Below are positions 24,185-32,517 of a stretch of 64,000 nt of DNA, piece by piece. The stretch's first letter is position 1; each line of letters starts with the position of its first letter. The stretch is taken from NCBI GenBank assembly GCA_024235175.1, contig JACKMX010000002.1, positions 744,001 to 808,000 on the forward strand. The letters are read 5' to 3'. Below the pieces are notes generated by a model. The model ran no database searches. It saw only the letters and a program-made list of their open reading frames with translations, and was not told where the DNA came from. The stretch comes from Chromatiaceae bacterium (lineage in GTDB: Bacteria > Pseudomonadota > Gammaproteobacteria > Chromatiales > Chromatiaceae). The position numbers were made by a program, and so were the translations under genes.

Positions 24185-26646
24185 GATTGTGCTCCAACAC
24201 TCACCTTGGAAAATTGCGTCAGTCTGATCGGTGTAAACTCATTTGCTTCGAGCCCTTCCGCCCGCGCTCTCCAGGGGTCGATCTGGGCATGGTGCTGGCT
24301 TGTCCTGAAACGCTCGACCAGGAACCTGCGCCCCTCTTCGTCTTCCAGCAGGCGTTGTTTTATATGATTCAACCCAACCCTTTCCAACCAGGGGGCGGTA
24401 CGCTCCAGGTAGTGCGCCTCTTCACGGTAGAGTTGGGTAAAGGCGGCGCAGTACTCAAGCACCTCCTCCTCAGTGGCGACCTTGCACAGCAGGTCGGTGA
24501 TGCGCACCTTGATACCGCCGTTGCCACCGATATGCAGCTCGTAACCAGAGTCGACACAGACCACGCCGAAATCCTTGATTGTCGCTTCGGCGCAGTTGCG
24601 CGGGCAGCCGGAAACCGCCAGCTTGAACTTGTGAGGCATCCATGAGCCCCAGGTTAGCTGCTCCAGCTTGACCCCCAGGCCGGTCGAGTCCTGAGTGCCA
24701 AAACGGCACCACTCGGAGCCGACGCAGGTTTTACAGGTGCGCATCGCCTTGCCGTAAGCATGACCCGAGACCAGTCCGGCAGCGTTAAGATCCCTCCACA
24801 TGGCTGGGAGGTCCTCTTTTTTCACGCCGAACATGTCGATGCGCTGACCGCCGGTCACCTTGATTTCGGGCACCTTGAATTTATCCGCCACGTTGGCAAT
24901 GGCACGCAGCTCGTCCGGGGTGCAGAGCCCGCCGAACATGCGCGGCACCACCGAGTAGGAGCCATCCTTCTGGATATTGCCGTGAGCGCGTTCGTTGATG
25001 AAACGGGACTGCGCATCGTCCTGATACTCACCAGGCCAATTCGCCAACAGATAGTAATTAAGGGCCGGCCGGCAGATGGCGCACCCATCCGGCGTCTTCC
25101 ATGCCAGCAGGTCGCGCACCGCGTCCATGCTCTTCAACCCGTGCTCCCTGATCGCGTTGATCACCTCATCATGGCTGTGCTTGGTGCATGCGCAGATAGA
25201 CTTCTTGCTGGGGGTGGCTGTATAACCCTCACCCACGGTGCTGGCCAGCAGCGCCTCCACAAGTCCGGTGCAGGAGCCGCATGAACTGGATGCCTTGGTG
25301 TGGGCGCGCACCTCTTCCAACGTAAACAGGCCCTTCTTTACGATGGCGTCCACCACCTCACCTTTGCACACCCCATTGCAGCCGCACACTTCCGCCGAAT
25401 CCGGCAACGAGAGAATCCCGGCATCGCCATGTCCGGCATCACCCAGATCGTGCTGGCCGAACAGGATGGTTCTGCGAAAGCCGGAGATATCGGTGCCGTC
25501 GCGCAGCAGCTGGAAGTACCAGGTGCCGTCCATGGTGTCGCCGTACATCACCGCGCCCCTGATCCGGTTGTCGCGAATCACCAGTTTACGGTAGATCCCC
25601 TCTGCTGCATCCTGCAGTACCAGGGTCTCGTCCCCATCGCGCTGGTTGAACTCACCGGCAGAGAAAAGATCTATCCCTGTGACCTTAAGTTTGGTGGAGG
25701 TTATCGAACCCTCATAACGGCCATAGCCAAGCTGTGCCAGGTGGTTGGCGCACACCTTCGCCTGCTCGAACAGGGGCGCCACCAGGCCATAACAGGTATT
25801 TCTGTGCTGCACGCACTCCCCCACCGCATAGATGCGGGGGTCATAGGTCTGCATGGTGTCGTTAACCAGAATGCCGCGCTCGCAGTAGATCCCAGCCCGC
25901 TGTGCAAGCTCTATATTGGGGCGGATACCGACAGCCATCACCACCAGGCCGGCATCGATCTGCGTGCCATCGGCAAACTTGACCCCGGTCACCCGATCGG
26001 TGCCCAGTATCTCTGCGGTCTGCGCCTCCATCAGGAACTTCATACCACCGGCTTCCAGCGATTGCCTGAGCATGGTTGCCGCCGGATCATCCAACTGGCG
26101 CTCCATCAGGCGGTCCATAAGATGCACCACCGTCACCTTCATGCCCCGCTTCATCAGCCCGTTGGCGGCCTCCAGGCCCAACAGGCCGCCACCTATGACC
26201 ACGGCTTTAGCGTGATTCCGGGTGGCTGCCAGCATGGTTTCGACATCGGAAATATCCCGAAAGCCGATAACGCCCTCGAGATCCGAACCGGGTACGGGAA
26301 TGATGAACGGAGTGGAGCCGGTGGCGATCAGCAGACGGTCGTATCCAACCGATATACCGCTTGCAGTTTTGACTGTACGGCCAACCCGGTTGATTTCAAC
26401 CACCCGTTCACCGCTGTACAGCCTGATGCCGTTCTCCTGATACCATTCGCGGCTGTTGAGAACGATGTCGTCGACGCTCTTCTCTCCGGCAAGTACCGGC
26501 GACAGCATAATACGGTTGTAGTTCGGATGCGGCTCGGAGCCGAATACCGTTATTTCATAGTCGCCGGCCTCTTCAAGTTTCAACAGCTCTTCCAGTGTAC
26601 GTACGCCGGCCATGCCGTTGCCGACCAATACCAACTTCTTTTTCAT
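24181..26646 (-). CDS. nirB: Nitrite reductase [NAD(P)H] large subunit
   Basis: About 821 residues from the ATG at 26646 (AGAGG nine bases upstream; in-frame ATGs at 26652 and 26685 are less well placed). It reduces nitrite to ammonium with NAD(P)H. Domains in order are an FAD/NAD(P)-binding oxidoreductase (VLVGNGMAGVRTLEELL), two BFD-like [2Fe-2S] domains (CGCNGVCKGEVVDAI with SSCGSCTGLVEALL; CACTKHSHDEVI with DGCAICRPALNYYL), and a siroheme/[4Fe-4S] domain. The latter carries CKTCVGSEWC and SGCPRNCAEA. It is the first gene of the nir-nas operon. Confidence 0.95.
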   Translation of the reverse strand: MKKKLVLVGNGMAGVRTLEELLKLEEAGDYEITVFGSEPHPNYNRIMLSPVLAGEKSVDDIVLNSREWYQENGIRLYSGERVVEINRVGRTVKTASGISVGYDRLLIATGSTPFIIPVPGSDLEGVIGFRDISDVETMLAATRNHAKAVVIGGGLLGLEAANGLMKRGMKVTVVHLMDRLMERQLDDPAATMLRQSLEAGGMKFLMEAQTAEILGTDRVTGVKFADGTQIDAGLVVMAVGIRPNIELAQRAGIYCERGILVNDTMQTYDPRIYAVGECVQHRNTCYGLVAPLFEQAKVCANHLAQLGYGRYEGSITSTKLKVTGIDLFSAGEFNQRDGDETLVLQDAAEGIYRKLVIRDNRIRGAVMYGDTMDGTWYFQLLRDGTDISGFRRTILFGQHDLGDAGHGDAGILSLPDSAEVCGCNGVCKGEVVDAIVKKGLFTLEEVRAHTKASSSCGSCTGLVEALLASTVGEGYTATPSKKSICACTKHSHDEVINAIREHGLKSMDAVRDLLAWKTPDGCAICRPALNYYLLANWPGEYQDDAQSRFINERAHGNIQKDGSYSVVPRMFGGLCTPDELRAIANVADKFKVPEIKVTGGQRIDMFGVKKEDLPAMWRDLNAAGLVSGHAYGKAMRTCKTCVGSEWCRFGTQDSTGLGVKLEQLTWGSWMPHKFKLAVSGCPRNCAEATIKDFGVVCVDSGYELHIGGNGGIKVRITDLLCKVATEEEVLEYCAAFTQLYREEAHYLERTAPWLERVGLNHIKQRLLEDEEGRRFLVERFRTSQHHAQIDPWRARAEGLEANEFTPIRLTQFSKVSVGAQS

Positions 26647-26698
26647 CAACATCAACCTCTGGAATCTGATCCGGTGCAGAGACACCCGGATTAAATAT

Positions 26699-26726
26699 AA
26701 GAGGGGATATGCAATAGCTGTGCCTA
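26699..26726 (-). promoter_or_regulatory. Sigma-54 promoter of nirB operon
   Basis: On the minus strand the sequence is TAGGCACAGCTATTGCA: GGCAC at -24 (GG = 26724-26723), N5, then TTGC at -12 (GC = 26712-26711). Predicted transcription starts near 26699, about 53 bases before the nirB ATG. Spacing and bases match the TGGCAC-N5-TTGC consensus closely. Confidence 0.8.
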
Positions 26727-26851
26727 GTTCTACTTTTTAGAGTTATGCCTTTGAAATCAATAAAATCGGATTGATCCATTGTCATAAGGACATACCTTGC
26801 CAACCTTGTTCTCCGGGCTTTACGCTCCGGATTGGTGCGCCCACGACCAAA

Positions 26852-26875
26852 CTGCACGCCATTGACGCAGTGCAG
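26852..26875. promoter_or_regulatory. Candidate upstream activator site between nirB and narK
   Basis: CTGCAC-N12-GTGCAG is a clean dyad about 85 bases upstream of the narK -24 element and about 130 from the nirB one. The TGCAC/GTGCA half-sites resemble NtrC sites, but the spacer is longer than the usual seven bases. A neighbouring TTGGT-N9-ACCAA dyad (26832-26850) is also present. Confidence 0.4.
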
Positions 26876-26943
26876 CACTGAGAGCACAGGGCAACAGCGC
26901 CCCAAGGGCGCCGCAGATCCGCACTTTCTGCAAAAATCATGAG

Positions 26944-26962
26944 TTTGGCCTACTTATTGCTG
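26944..26962 (+). promoter_or_regulatory. Sigma-54 promoter of narK
   Basis: TTTGGCCTACTTATTGCTG places GG (26947-26948) ten bases from GC (26959-26960), the exact -24/-12 geometry. Predicted start near 26972, about 30 bases before the narK ATG. Confidence 0.75.
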
Positions 26963-27001
26963 GGACAGTTCCAGGCACACTTTTTTGTCCAGGAGCAGTT
27001 C

Positions 27002-28468
27002 ATGTCAGATTCAAAACTCAATCTTTTAACATTTACCGGCAAGATCAGGACGTTGCATCTCACCTGGTTTGCCTTTTTTCTCAGCTTCTTCGTCTGGTTC
27101 AATCATGCACCTTTAATGGCCTCCATACAGGAGACCTTCAAGCTGACCGCGCAGGAGGTGAAGGCGCTGCTGATCATCAATGTGGCGCTGACCATTCCGG
27201 CGCGCATCGTAATTGGCATGCTGGTGGACAAATACGGGCCCAGACTGGTCTACTCGCTGCTGCTGTTTGTCTCGAGCCTGATCTGTTTTCTTTTTGCGTT
27301 CGCAGACTCCTATAACATGCTGCTGATCAGCCGCTTCGCGCTGGGTTTTGTCGGCGCCGGTTTCGTGATCGGCATACGCATGATCGGTGAGTGGTTTCCC
27401 GCCAGGCAGGTCGGTGTGGCGGAGGGCATCTATGGCGGCTGGGGCAATTTCGGCTCGGCCGCGGCTGCGCTTTCGCTGCCCACCATTGCGCTGATGTTCG
27501 GCGGGGATGAGGGGTGGCGCTACGCCATCTTCCTCACAGGCGCCGTTACGCTGATCTACTCGCTGGTTTACTACCGGTTGGCGCGTAACACCCCAAAGGG
27601 TTCCACCTACTTCAAACCGAAAAAGACCGGCGCAATGGAGGTCACCAGCAGAGGCGATTTCTACTTTTATCTGTTGATGAACATCCCCATGTACCTCGCG
27701 CTGGCGGTATTGACCTGGAAACTGGGACCTGACAATCTGAAGATCATCAGCGGCATGATGAGCAACGGCATCTATATCGGCCTGCTGTTGCTGTACGCTT
27801 ATCAGGCATCTCAGGTATGGCGCATCAACAAGCATGTATTCAAGGAGGAAGTGGCGGAGATCCATCGCTATAAGTTCAAGCAGGTGGCGATCCTGGATCT
27901 GGCCTATTTTGTCACCTTTGGCTCTGAGCTGGCCGTTGTCTCCATGCTGCCGCTGTTCTTCAAAGAGACCTTCGACCTCTCAATTGTGCAGGCGGGCATG
28001 CTTGCCTCCGGCTTTGCCTTCATGAACCTGGTGGCCCGCCCTGGCGGCGGACTGTTCAGCGACAAGTTTGGCCGCAGAAACACGCTGACACTGTTGATCG
28101 CCGGCCTGGCCATCGGCTATTTCGTACTGGGACAGATCGACTCCGGGTGGTCGCTTACCATCGCGGTAATCGCCACCATGGCCTGCTCGTTTTTCGTGCA
28201 GGCGGGTGAAGGGGCGGTGTTCGCCATGGTTCCGCTGGTCAAACGCCGTATGACCGGTCAGGTGGCAGGCATGGCCGGCGCCTACGGTAATGTGGGTGCA
28301 GTAACTTTCCTCACGGTCTTCTCTTTCGTCACTCCGCAGATGTTCTTCATGGTGATCGGTGGCGCGGCGCTGATCGCACTGGCTGCAGTTCGCTTTCTGG
28401 ATGAACCCCAGGGTCAGACTGCAGAGCTGATGGAGGACGGAAGTGTGCAGATGATCGATGTAACCTGA
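27002..28468 (+). CDS. narK: Nitrate/nitrite transporter (MFS, NarK/NasA type)
   Basis: About 488 residues from the ATG at 27002 (AGGAG six bases upstream; an upstream ATG at 26939 overlaps the promoter and is unlikely). This is a 12-helix major facilitator for nitrate uptake and/or nitrite exchange. The nitrate-signature-like segments are FALGFVGAGFVIGIRMIGEWFPARQVG and a matching second-half stretch AGEGAVFAMVPLVKRRMTGQVAGMAGAYGNVGA. The first motif carries the substrate-binding Arg region. It is divergent from nirB under its own sigma-54 promoter and is followed by a phosphatase/kinase fusion. Confidence 0.93.
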   Translation: MSDSKLNLLTFTGKIRTLHLTWFAFFLSFFVWFNHAPLMASIQETFKLTAQEVKALLIINVALTIPARIVIGMLVDKYGPRLVYSLLLFVSSLICFLFAFADSYNMLLISRFALGFVGAGFVIGIRMIGEWFPARQVGVAEGIYGGWGNFGSAAAALSLPTIALMFGGDEGWRYAIFLTGAVTLIYSLVYYRLARNTPKGSTYFKPKKTGAMEVTSRGDFYFYLLMNIPMYLALAVLTWKLGPDNLKIISGMMSNGIYIGLLLLYAYQASQVWRINKHVFKEEVAEIHRYKFKQVAILDLAYFVTFGSELAVVSMLPLFFKETFDLSIVQAGMLASGFAFMNLVARPGGGLFSDKFGRRNTLTLLIAGLAIGYFVLGQIDSGWSLTIAVIATMACSFFVQAGEGAVFAMVPLVKRRMTGQVAGMAGAYGNVGAVTFLTVFSFVTPQMFFMVIGGAALIALAAVRFLDEPQGQTAELMEDGSVQMIDVT

Positions 28469-28491
28469 TCCATCCGCAGCGGGTGTTTAAC

Positions 28492-28565
28492 GGGGCCGGG
28501 ATCAAATTTAACCGGACTTTGAGTGCACAACATTCAACCGATAGAACAAATTTGACTCCGGCCCC
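28492..28565. repeat. REP-like inverted repeat after narK
   Basis: GGGGCCGGGATCAAATTT (28492-28509) is mirrored by AAATTTGACTCCGGCCCC (28548-28565). The arms resemble the cbbO terminator arms (AAATTTGGGTCGGAGT) and fit a REP-type family. It lies between narK and the phosphatase/kinase gene and may partly terminate narK transcription. Confidence 0.7.
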
Positions 28566-28637
28566 GAATCCATGCTTGATTTCCAACTTCCAACCCGGAT
28601 GGTGTGAGTTCTCCCTTCCCCGGTAGATCGTCTGCTT

Positions 28638-30350
28638 ATGCCCTCAAAACTGGAAATAGACTACGCCTTCCGCAGTGAGGCAGGCGTTAAAGAGAACAAT
28701 GATGACGTCTGCAAAGTGTGCGTCCCGCAAGGCGCGCTGTTACAGAGCAAAGGCGTGGCCGCGGCCATTGCCGACGGTGTCAGTTCCAGCGAGGGTGGGG
28801 GTCACGCCAGCCAGGTCTGCGTCAAAAGCTTCCTGAATGACTACCTGAGCACCCCGGATTCCTGGGCGGTAAAAACTTCTGCCAGTAAGGTGCTCGACTC
28901 AATCAATCGCTGGCTTTGCGGACAGGGACACTCGCTGTACGACTCCGCGATGGGGCTGGTTACCACCTTTAGTGGCGTGGTTATCAAATCCACCACTGCT
29001 CATATTCTGCATATCGGTGATTCGCGCATCTACCGCCTGCACAACGGCAGCCTGGAGCAGCTCACCCGCGACCACCGGGTATGGGTATCCAAAGAGAAAG
29101 AGTACCTCTCGCGCGCCATGGGTGCAGATCCGCATATCGAGATTGACTACCGTGCAATCGCTGTGGAAAAAGGCGACATACTGCTGTTTACCACCGATGG
29201 CGTACATGACTTCCTCTCCCAGCCGGAGCTGCAGAGCCTCGTCTCCAGACATGAGCGCACGCTTCAGGCCTGCGCCAATGCACTGGTTGAAAAGGCTCTT
29301 GAAAACGGCAGCAATGACAACGCCAGCTGCCAGCTTATCCGTATAGACAATCTGCCGTTGGAGACGGAAGCGGATATCTTCCAGCGCATCTCGGACCTCC
29401 CCTTTCCACCGGACCTGCAGCCAGGCATGATCATAGACGGCTACAAGATCCTGCGCGAGTTGCATGCGAGCAAACGCAGCGAAGTTTTTCTCGCGCTGGA
29501 CGACGAGACCGGTCAACGGGTGGCGCTGAAAACACCATCAATCAATTACCGCGATGATGCGGCGTATCTGGAAGGATTTCTGCATGAGGAGTGGGTCGGA
29601 CGCCGGATTCGCAACGCGCATATTCTGAATGTTCTGGAGCCGCGCAATCGCCACTTTCTCTACAATGTTACCGAATACGTCGAGGGGCGCAGCCTGGAGC
29701 AGTGGATTCAGGATCATGGTCCGGCGGATCTGCACCAGACCAGGATGCTGGCCGAACAGATTATCGATGGATTGCGGGCCCTGCATCGCATGGAGATGTT
29801 CCATCAGGATCTGAAGCCCGGAAATATTCTGATCGACAAGCACGGCACAATCAAACTCATCGATTTCGGATCGACCCGTGTAACCGGAATGGAAGAGATT
29901 GCCAGTGAGCTGGACCATAGTACTCCGCAGGGCACGCTGGACTATACAGCACCCGAATGTTTCAGCGGGGCAGCCTCAACTCAGGCTTCGGATCTCTATT
30001 CATTGGGTGTCATCCTTTACGAGATGTTGACCAAAAAGCTGCCGTACGGGGAGCGTGACCGCCCGCTACCGCGAAAACGATTGCTGTATCGTCCGGCACG
30101 TAGCTACAACCCGGAACTCCCTGTCTGGGTGGATAGAGCACTGGAGAAGGCGGTTCATCCGTTGCCATCAAAACGCTATACCACACTCTCCGAGTTCCAA
30201 TACGACTTGACTCATCCAAACCCTGAATTCAGGGATATTACGGAACTGCCTCTGCTCGAGCGCAATCCGTTGCGCTTCTGGCAATATCTGTCGGCCTTGT
30301 TGCTGCTGCTGAATATGCTGCTCTTTTTTCTGCTCGGCAGTCCCGATTGA
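28638..30350 (+). CDS. Membrane-anchored PP2C phosphatase / Ser-Thr protein kinase fusion
   Basis: A 570-residue two-domain signalling enzyme. Residues 1-240 are a PP2C phosphatase with metal ligands visible at D22/D23, ADGVSSSEGG (D46), GDSR (D128), TTDGVHD (D187) and GSNDNAS (D227). Residues about 265-530 are a Hanks-type kinase: catalytic Lys K298 (VALKTPS), HQDLKPGN in the catalytic loop (389-396) and DFG (409-411). The glycine-rich loop is degenerate and HRD is HQD. A single C-terminal TM helix (YLSALLLLLNMLLFFLL) tethers it with both domains cytoplasmic. From memory, related genes sit next to nitrate transporter genes in pseudomonads, so it may tune nitrate uptake. Confidence 0.9.
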   Translation: MPSKLEIDYAFRSEAGVKENNDDVCKVCVPQGALLQSKGVAAAIADGVSSSEGGGHASQVCVKSFLNDYLSTPDSWAVKTSASKVLDSINRWLCGQGHSLYDSAMGLVTTFSGVVIKSTTAHILHIGDSRIYRLHNGSLEQLTRDHRVWVSKEKEYLSRAMGADPHIEIDYRAIAVEKGDILLFTTDGVHDFLSQPELQSLVSRHERTLQACANALVEKALENGSNDNASCQLIRIDNLPLETEADIFQRISDLPFPPDLQPGMIIDGYKILRELHASKRSEVFLALDDETGQRVALKTPSINYRDDAAYLEGFLHEEWVGRRIRNAHILNVLEPRNRHFLYNVTEYVEGRSLEQWIQDHGPADLHQTRMLAEQIIDGLRALHRMEMFHQDLKPGNILIDKHGTIKLIDFGSTRVTGMEEIASELDHSTPQGTLDYTAPECFSGAASTQASDLYSLGVILYEMLTKKLPYGERDRPLPRKRLLYRPARSYNPELPVWVDRALEKAVHPLPSKRYTTLSEFQYDLTHPNPEFRDITELPLLERNPLRFWQYLSALLLLLNMLLFFLLGSPD

Positions 30351-30477
30351 CAAGGACGCAGTTTTCCGCTTACTTCACCCGGCCAGACGATTGCAGGTGT
30401 TCCTTGATTAAACAGCCGGTTAGTGTGAATACTCCGATTACACTCTGTTCCGGCAACCGCTCCAAGCATTGCCAAAC

Positions 30478-31416
30478 CTATTGCATCCCTGCGGTCGCCG
30501 GCGCTTGCTCGAACAGTTGCCGCAGCCGCTCGACAGCCCTGTCCAGGTTGCTGAACTCAAGATAGTAAGTATCACAGCTGTCCACCAGATCGGCCACCGC
30601 ATCGAAGCCACGCGCGCCCTGCAACCGGTAATTAAAGGAGTTGCTGGAAAGCTTAAGAAACGCCCTGCCCTTGGCAAACGGATGCAGCAGCTCCTGCGCA
30701 CCGGCAATATACCTGGGAAATACGACGAAAGCAGGGCGGGCCGGCTGGTCCGATGCGAGCTGGCTCATGCTGGTCGGCTGCAGATGCGCCACATCCCCCT
30801 TGCGTGTCTTTTTACATACAGGACCCAACACCGCGTCATGGGAATATTTTCTGATAATGTCGATAGACTCGTTTTTCAACGGAATCGGGCGCGGCAGCGC
30901 ATCAATCAGGCCGCTCTCCGGGCGATACAGCCCGAACTCATCCGATAATAGCCGCCAACCATGCAACATCAGCGCTGCGCACAGCGTGCTTTTGCCTGAA
31001 CCGGGTTCCGCAGGCAAAAGAATGGCTTTTCCGTTGCGTTCGAGCACCGCCGAATGGAACATCAGATACTGATGGGCCTGTATGGCGATGCACCAGTTCA
31101 GCCCCCACTCAAACAGCGCAAAGGCATGGTCTTGGGGAAAAGGCGTGAATGGAGGGGTTGCATCCGTTCCGAAAACCGCCTGAGGCCGCCACCACCGGCG
31201 AAGGCCGCTGCCGGTCCCCATTCTGATATGGAAGTCGATCAACGACTTCTCAGGCATCACAACCACAGACACTTGGCCATACATCTGGTGCAGCAGCTCC
31301 GGCAGCCCCTTAACACTGCCGCATAACCTCACCAGGAAAGGACCGACGGCGAGGCACAAACCATCACTGCGCATTCGATCCGCGATTGAGTCCGGTTCGA
31401 GTTGATTCAGTCGCAT
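30478..31416 (-). CDS. HprK-related kinase (HprK-rel-A type)
   Basis: A 312-residue protein whose C-terminal half resembles the HPr kinase/phosphorylase P-loop fold: FHSAVLERNGKAILLPAEPGSGKST (P-loop AEPGSGKST at about 136-144) followed by GWRLLSDEF. The N-terminal HPr-kinase regulatory domain is absent. No HPr or PTS gene is nearby. It starts inside the 3' end of the PqqD-like gene (10-base overlap). Kinases of this kind occur in peptide-modification loci, including lasso peptide clusters where one phosphorylates the precursor. Its substrate here is unknown; the secreted protein upstream is the obvious candidate. Confidence 0.82.
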   Translation of the reverse strand: MRLNQLEPDSIADRMRSDGLCLAVGPFLVRLCGSVKGLPELLHQMYGQVSVVVMPEKSLIDFHIRMGTGSGLRRWWRPQAVFGTDATPPFTPFPQDHAFALFEWGLNWCIAIQAHQYLMFHSAVLERNGKAILLPAEPGSGKSTLCAALMLHGWRLLSDEFGLYRPESGLIDALPRPIPLKNESIDIIRKYSHDAVLGPVCKKTRKGDVAHLQPTSMSQLASDQPARPAFVVFPRYIAGAQELLHPFAKGRAFLKLSSNSFNYRLQGARGFDAVADLVDSCDTYYLEFSNLDRAVERLRQLFEQAPATAGMQ

Positions 31417-31739
31417 GAATGGTGGGAGACGATCAGGCCCATGGCTTCGAACTGGTGAAGATAGGCAATCAACTGATCCCGTTCCAATGCAGATTCGATT
31501 GGACCAAAAAGCTGCTTAAGCTCAATGATGAGGGAATCCGCACTCAGCCGATTGAGCCTCAACAGCCCAAGAATCTCCATGGATAGCCTGTTCAGAAGGT
31601 GGGTGTCTCCGGATGCCGGGTTGAAGAGAAAGGTTTCCCCTTCCCACTCCCTGACCCGAAATCGATCATAGCAAGGGCAGTGCCATACTTCCTGCACAGA
31701 ACCACCATCGTCGTTTCTGGGTAAAAGGGCCCGGTGCAT
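31407..31739 (-). CDS. PqqD-like peptide chaperone (RRE fold)
   Basis: A 110-residue protein of PqqD size and pattern: a conserved strand region FRVREWEGETFLFNPASGDTHLLN, then helices SMEILGLLRLN and a C-terminal helix QFEAMGLIVSH. PqqD-type domains bind leader peptides and present them to modifying enzymes. It lies between the putative secreted substrate and the HprK-like kinase in one operon, the arrangement expected of a leader-recognition subunit. From memory, such a family is catalogued with HprK-related kinase A. Confidence 0.78.
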   Translation of the reverse strand: MHRALLPRNDDGGSVQEVWHCPCYDRFRVREWEGETFLFNPASGDTHLLNRLSMEILGLLRLNRLSADSLIIELKQLFGPIESALERDQLIAYLHQFEAMGLIVSHHSCD

Positions 31740-31794
31740 CCGTCAATTAAAGTTGGCGGCTGGGTCTATGTGGAAGACTAGACCAGCTCTCTCA

Positions 31795-32271
31795 TCAGCC
31801 GCCACCGCCAAGGCCGGTGCCACCACTCACCATAAAAGAGGTTGCACAGGACGCCGTAAGCGCATTGCCCGCCGGGCGACCGGAGAGGACTGTCTGCCCG
31901 TCCGCACCAATGTAATAGGTATTATAATTGTGTGTATATCTGTAACCGGTAACTGAATAGCCCCCACCGCCATTCGACTGCGCATATGTACCGCAACTTT
32001 TTTCCGGTTTGAATTGGGATGGGTGATCCACTCTCTCCGTATGCCAGTACTGCAGCAGAGTGCCAGTGTCGCAATCCGGTGGTTCCCTGTCTTCCAGAGC
32101 CAGGCACATCTGGTGGTTGCTGGAACTTGCAACAGCCGCACCACTGCTCAGGGTTAACGCAACCGGGAGACTGGCCAGCCCCCTGATCACCTGTCGGCGG
32201 TGCGCAAACTCGATGCCCTGCTCGGGCAGGTCCGGCTGAAGATGAATCTCTTTCTTATTGTCTTGCGACAT
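31795..32271 (-). CDS. Tat-signal, Gly-rich secreted protein (putative substrate of the PqqD/kinase system)
   Basis: A 158-residue protein I cannot assign to a known family. Residues 1-24 are a hydrophilic leader. A twin-arginine-like signal follows (HRRQVIRGL, RR at 25-26, then a hydrophobic stretch to AAVASS near 50). The mature part has four cysteines (56, 67, 93, 142), a Tyr/Asn-rich segment (105-120) and a Gly-rich end SGGTGLGGGG. AAGGAG sits seven bases before the ATG. It is the first gene of the operon with the PqqD-like and HprK-like genes, 55 bases upstream of the former, hence the candidate modified product. Confidence 0.72.
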   Translation of the reverse strand: MSQDNKKEIHLQPDLPEQGIEFAHRRQVIRGLASLPVALTLSSGAAVASSSNHQMCLALEDREPPDCDTGTLLQYWHTERVDHPSQFKPEKSCGTYAQSNGGGGYSVTGYRYTHNYNTYYIGADGQTVLSGRPAGNALTASCATSFMVSGGTGLGGGG

Positions 32272-32517
32272 GCCAACTCTCCTTCCTATAATCTGCTGCC
32301 CAGATCTGCTCGTTTTGCTTCCCGGGTATATATAGCCAACTTAAATGCAATTTTTATACCTTTTAATCTAACTCGTTGTAAAATAAAACTTGCCCGCCTT
32401 TCAGGCCGCGCATGAACGGTGAGATTGTAAAAAAAACTGACATGAATAGTTAGCGGCATCACTTCCGCAGGATTTACAGAATATGATCCATCCACTGCCA
32501 ATACAACTCCCGAGAGG

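Noticed and set aside
30351..30477. Short convergent region examined for a terminator between the kinase fusion and the HprK-like gene
   Set aside because: No stable hairpin with a T tract was found on either strand.
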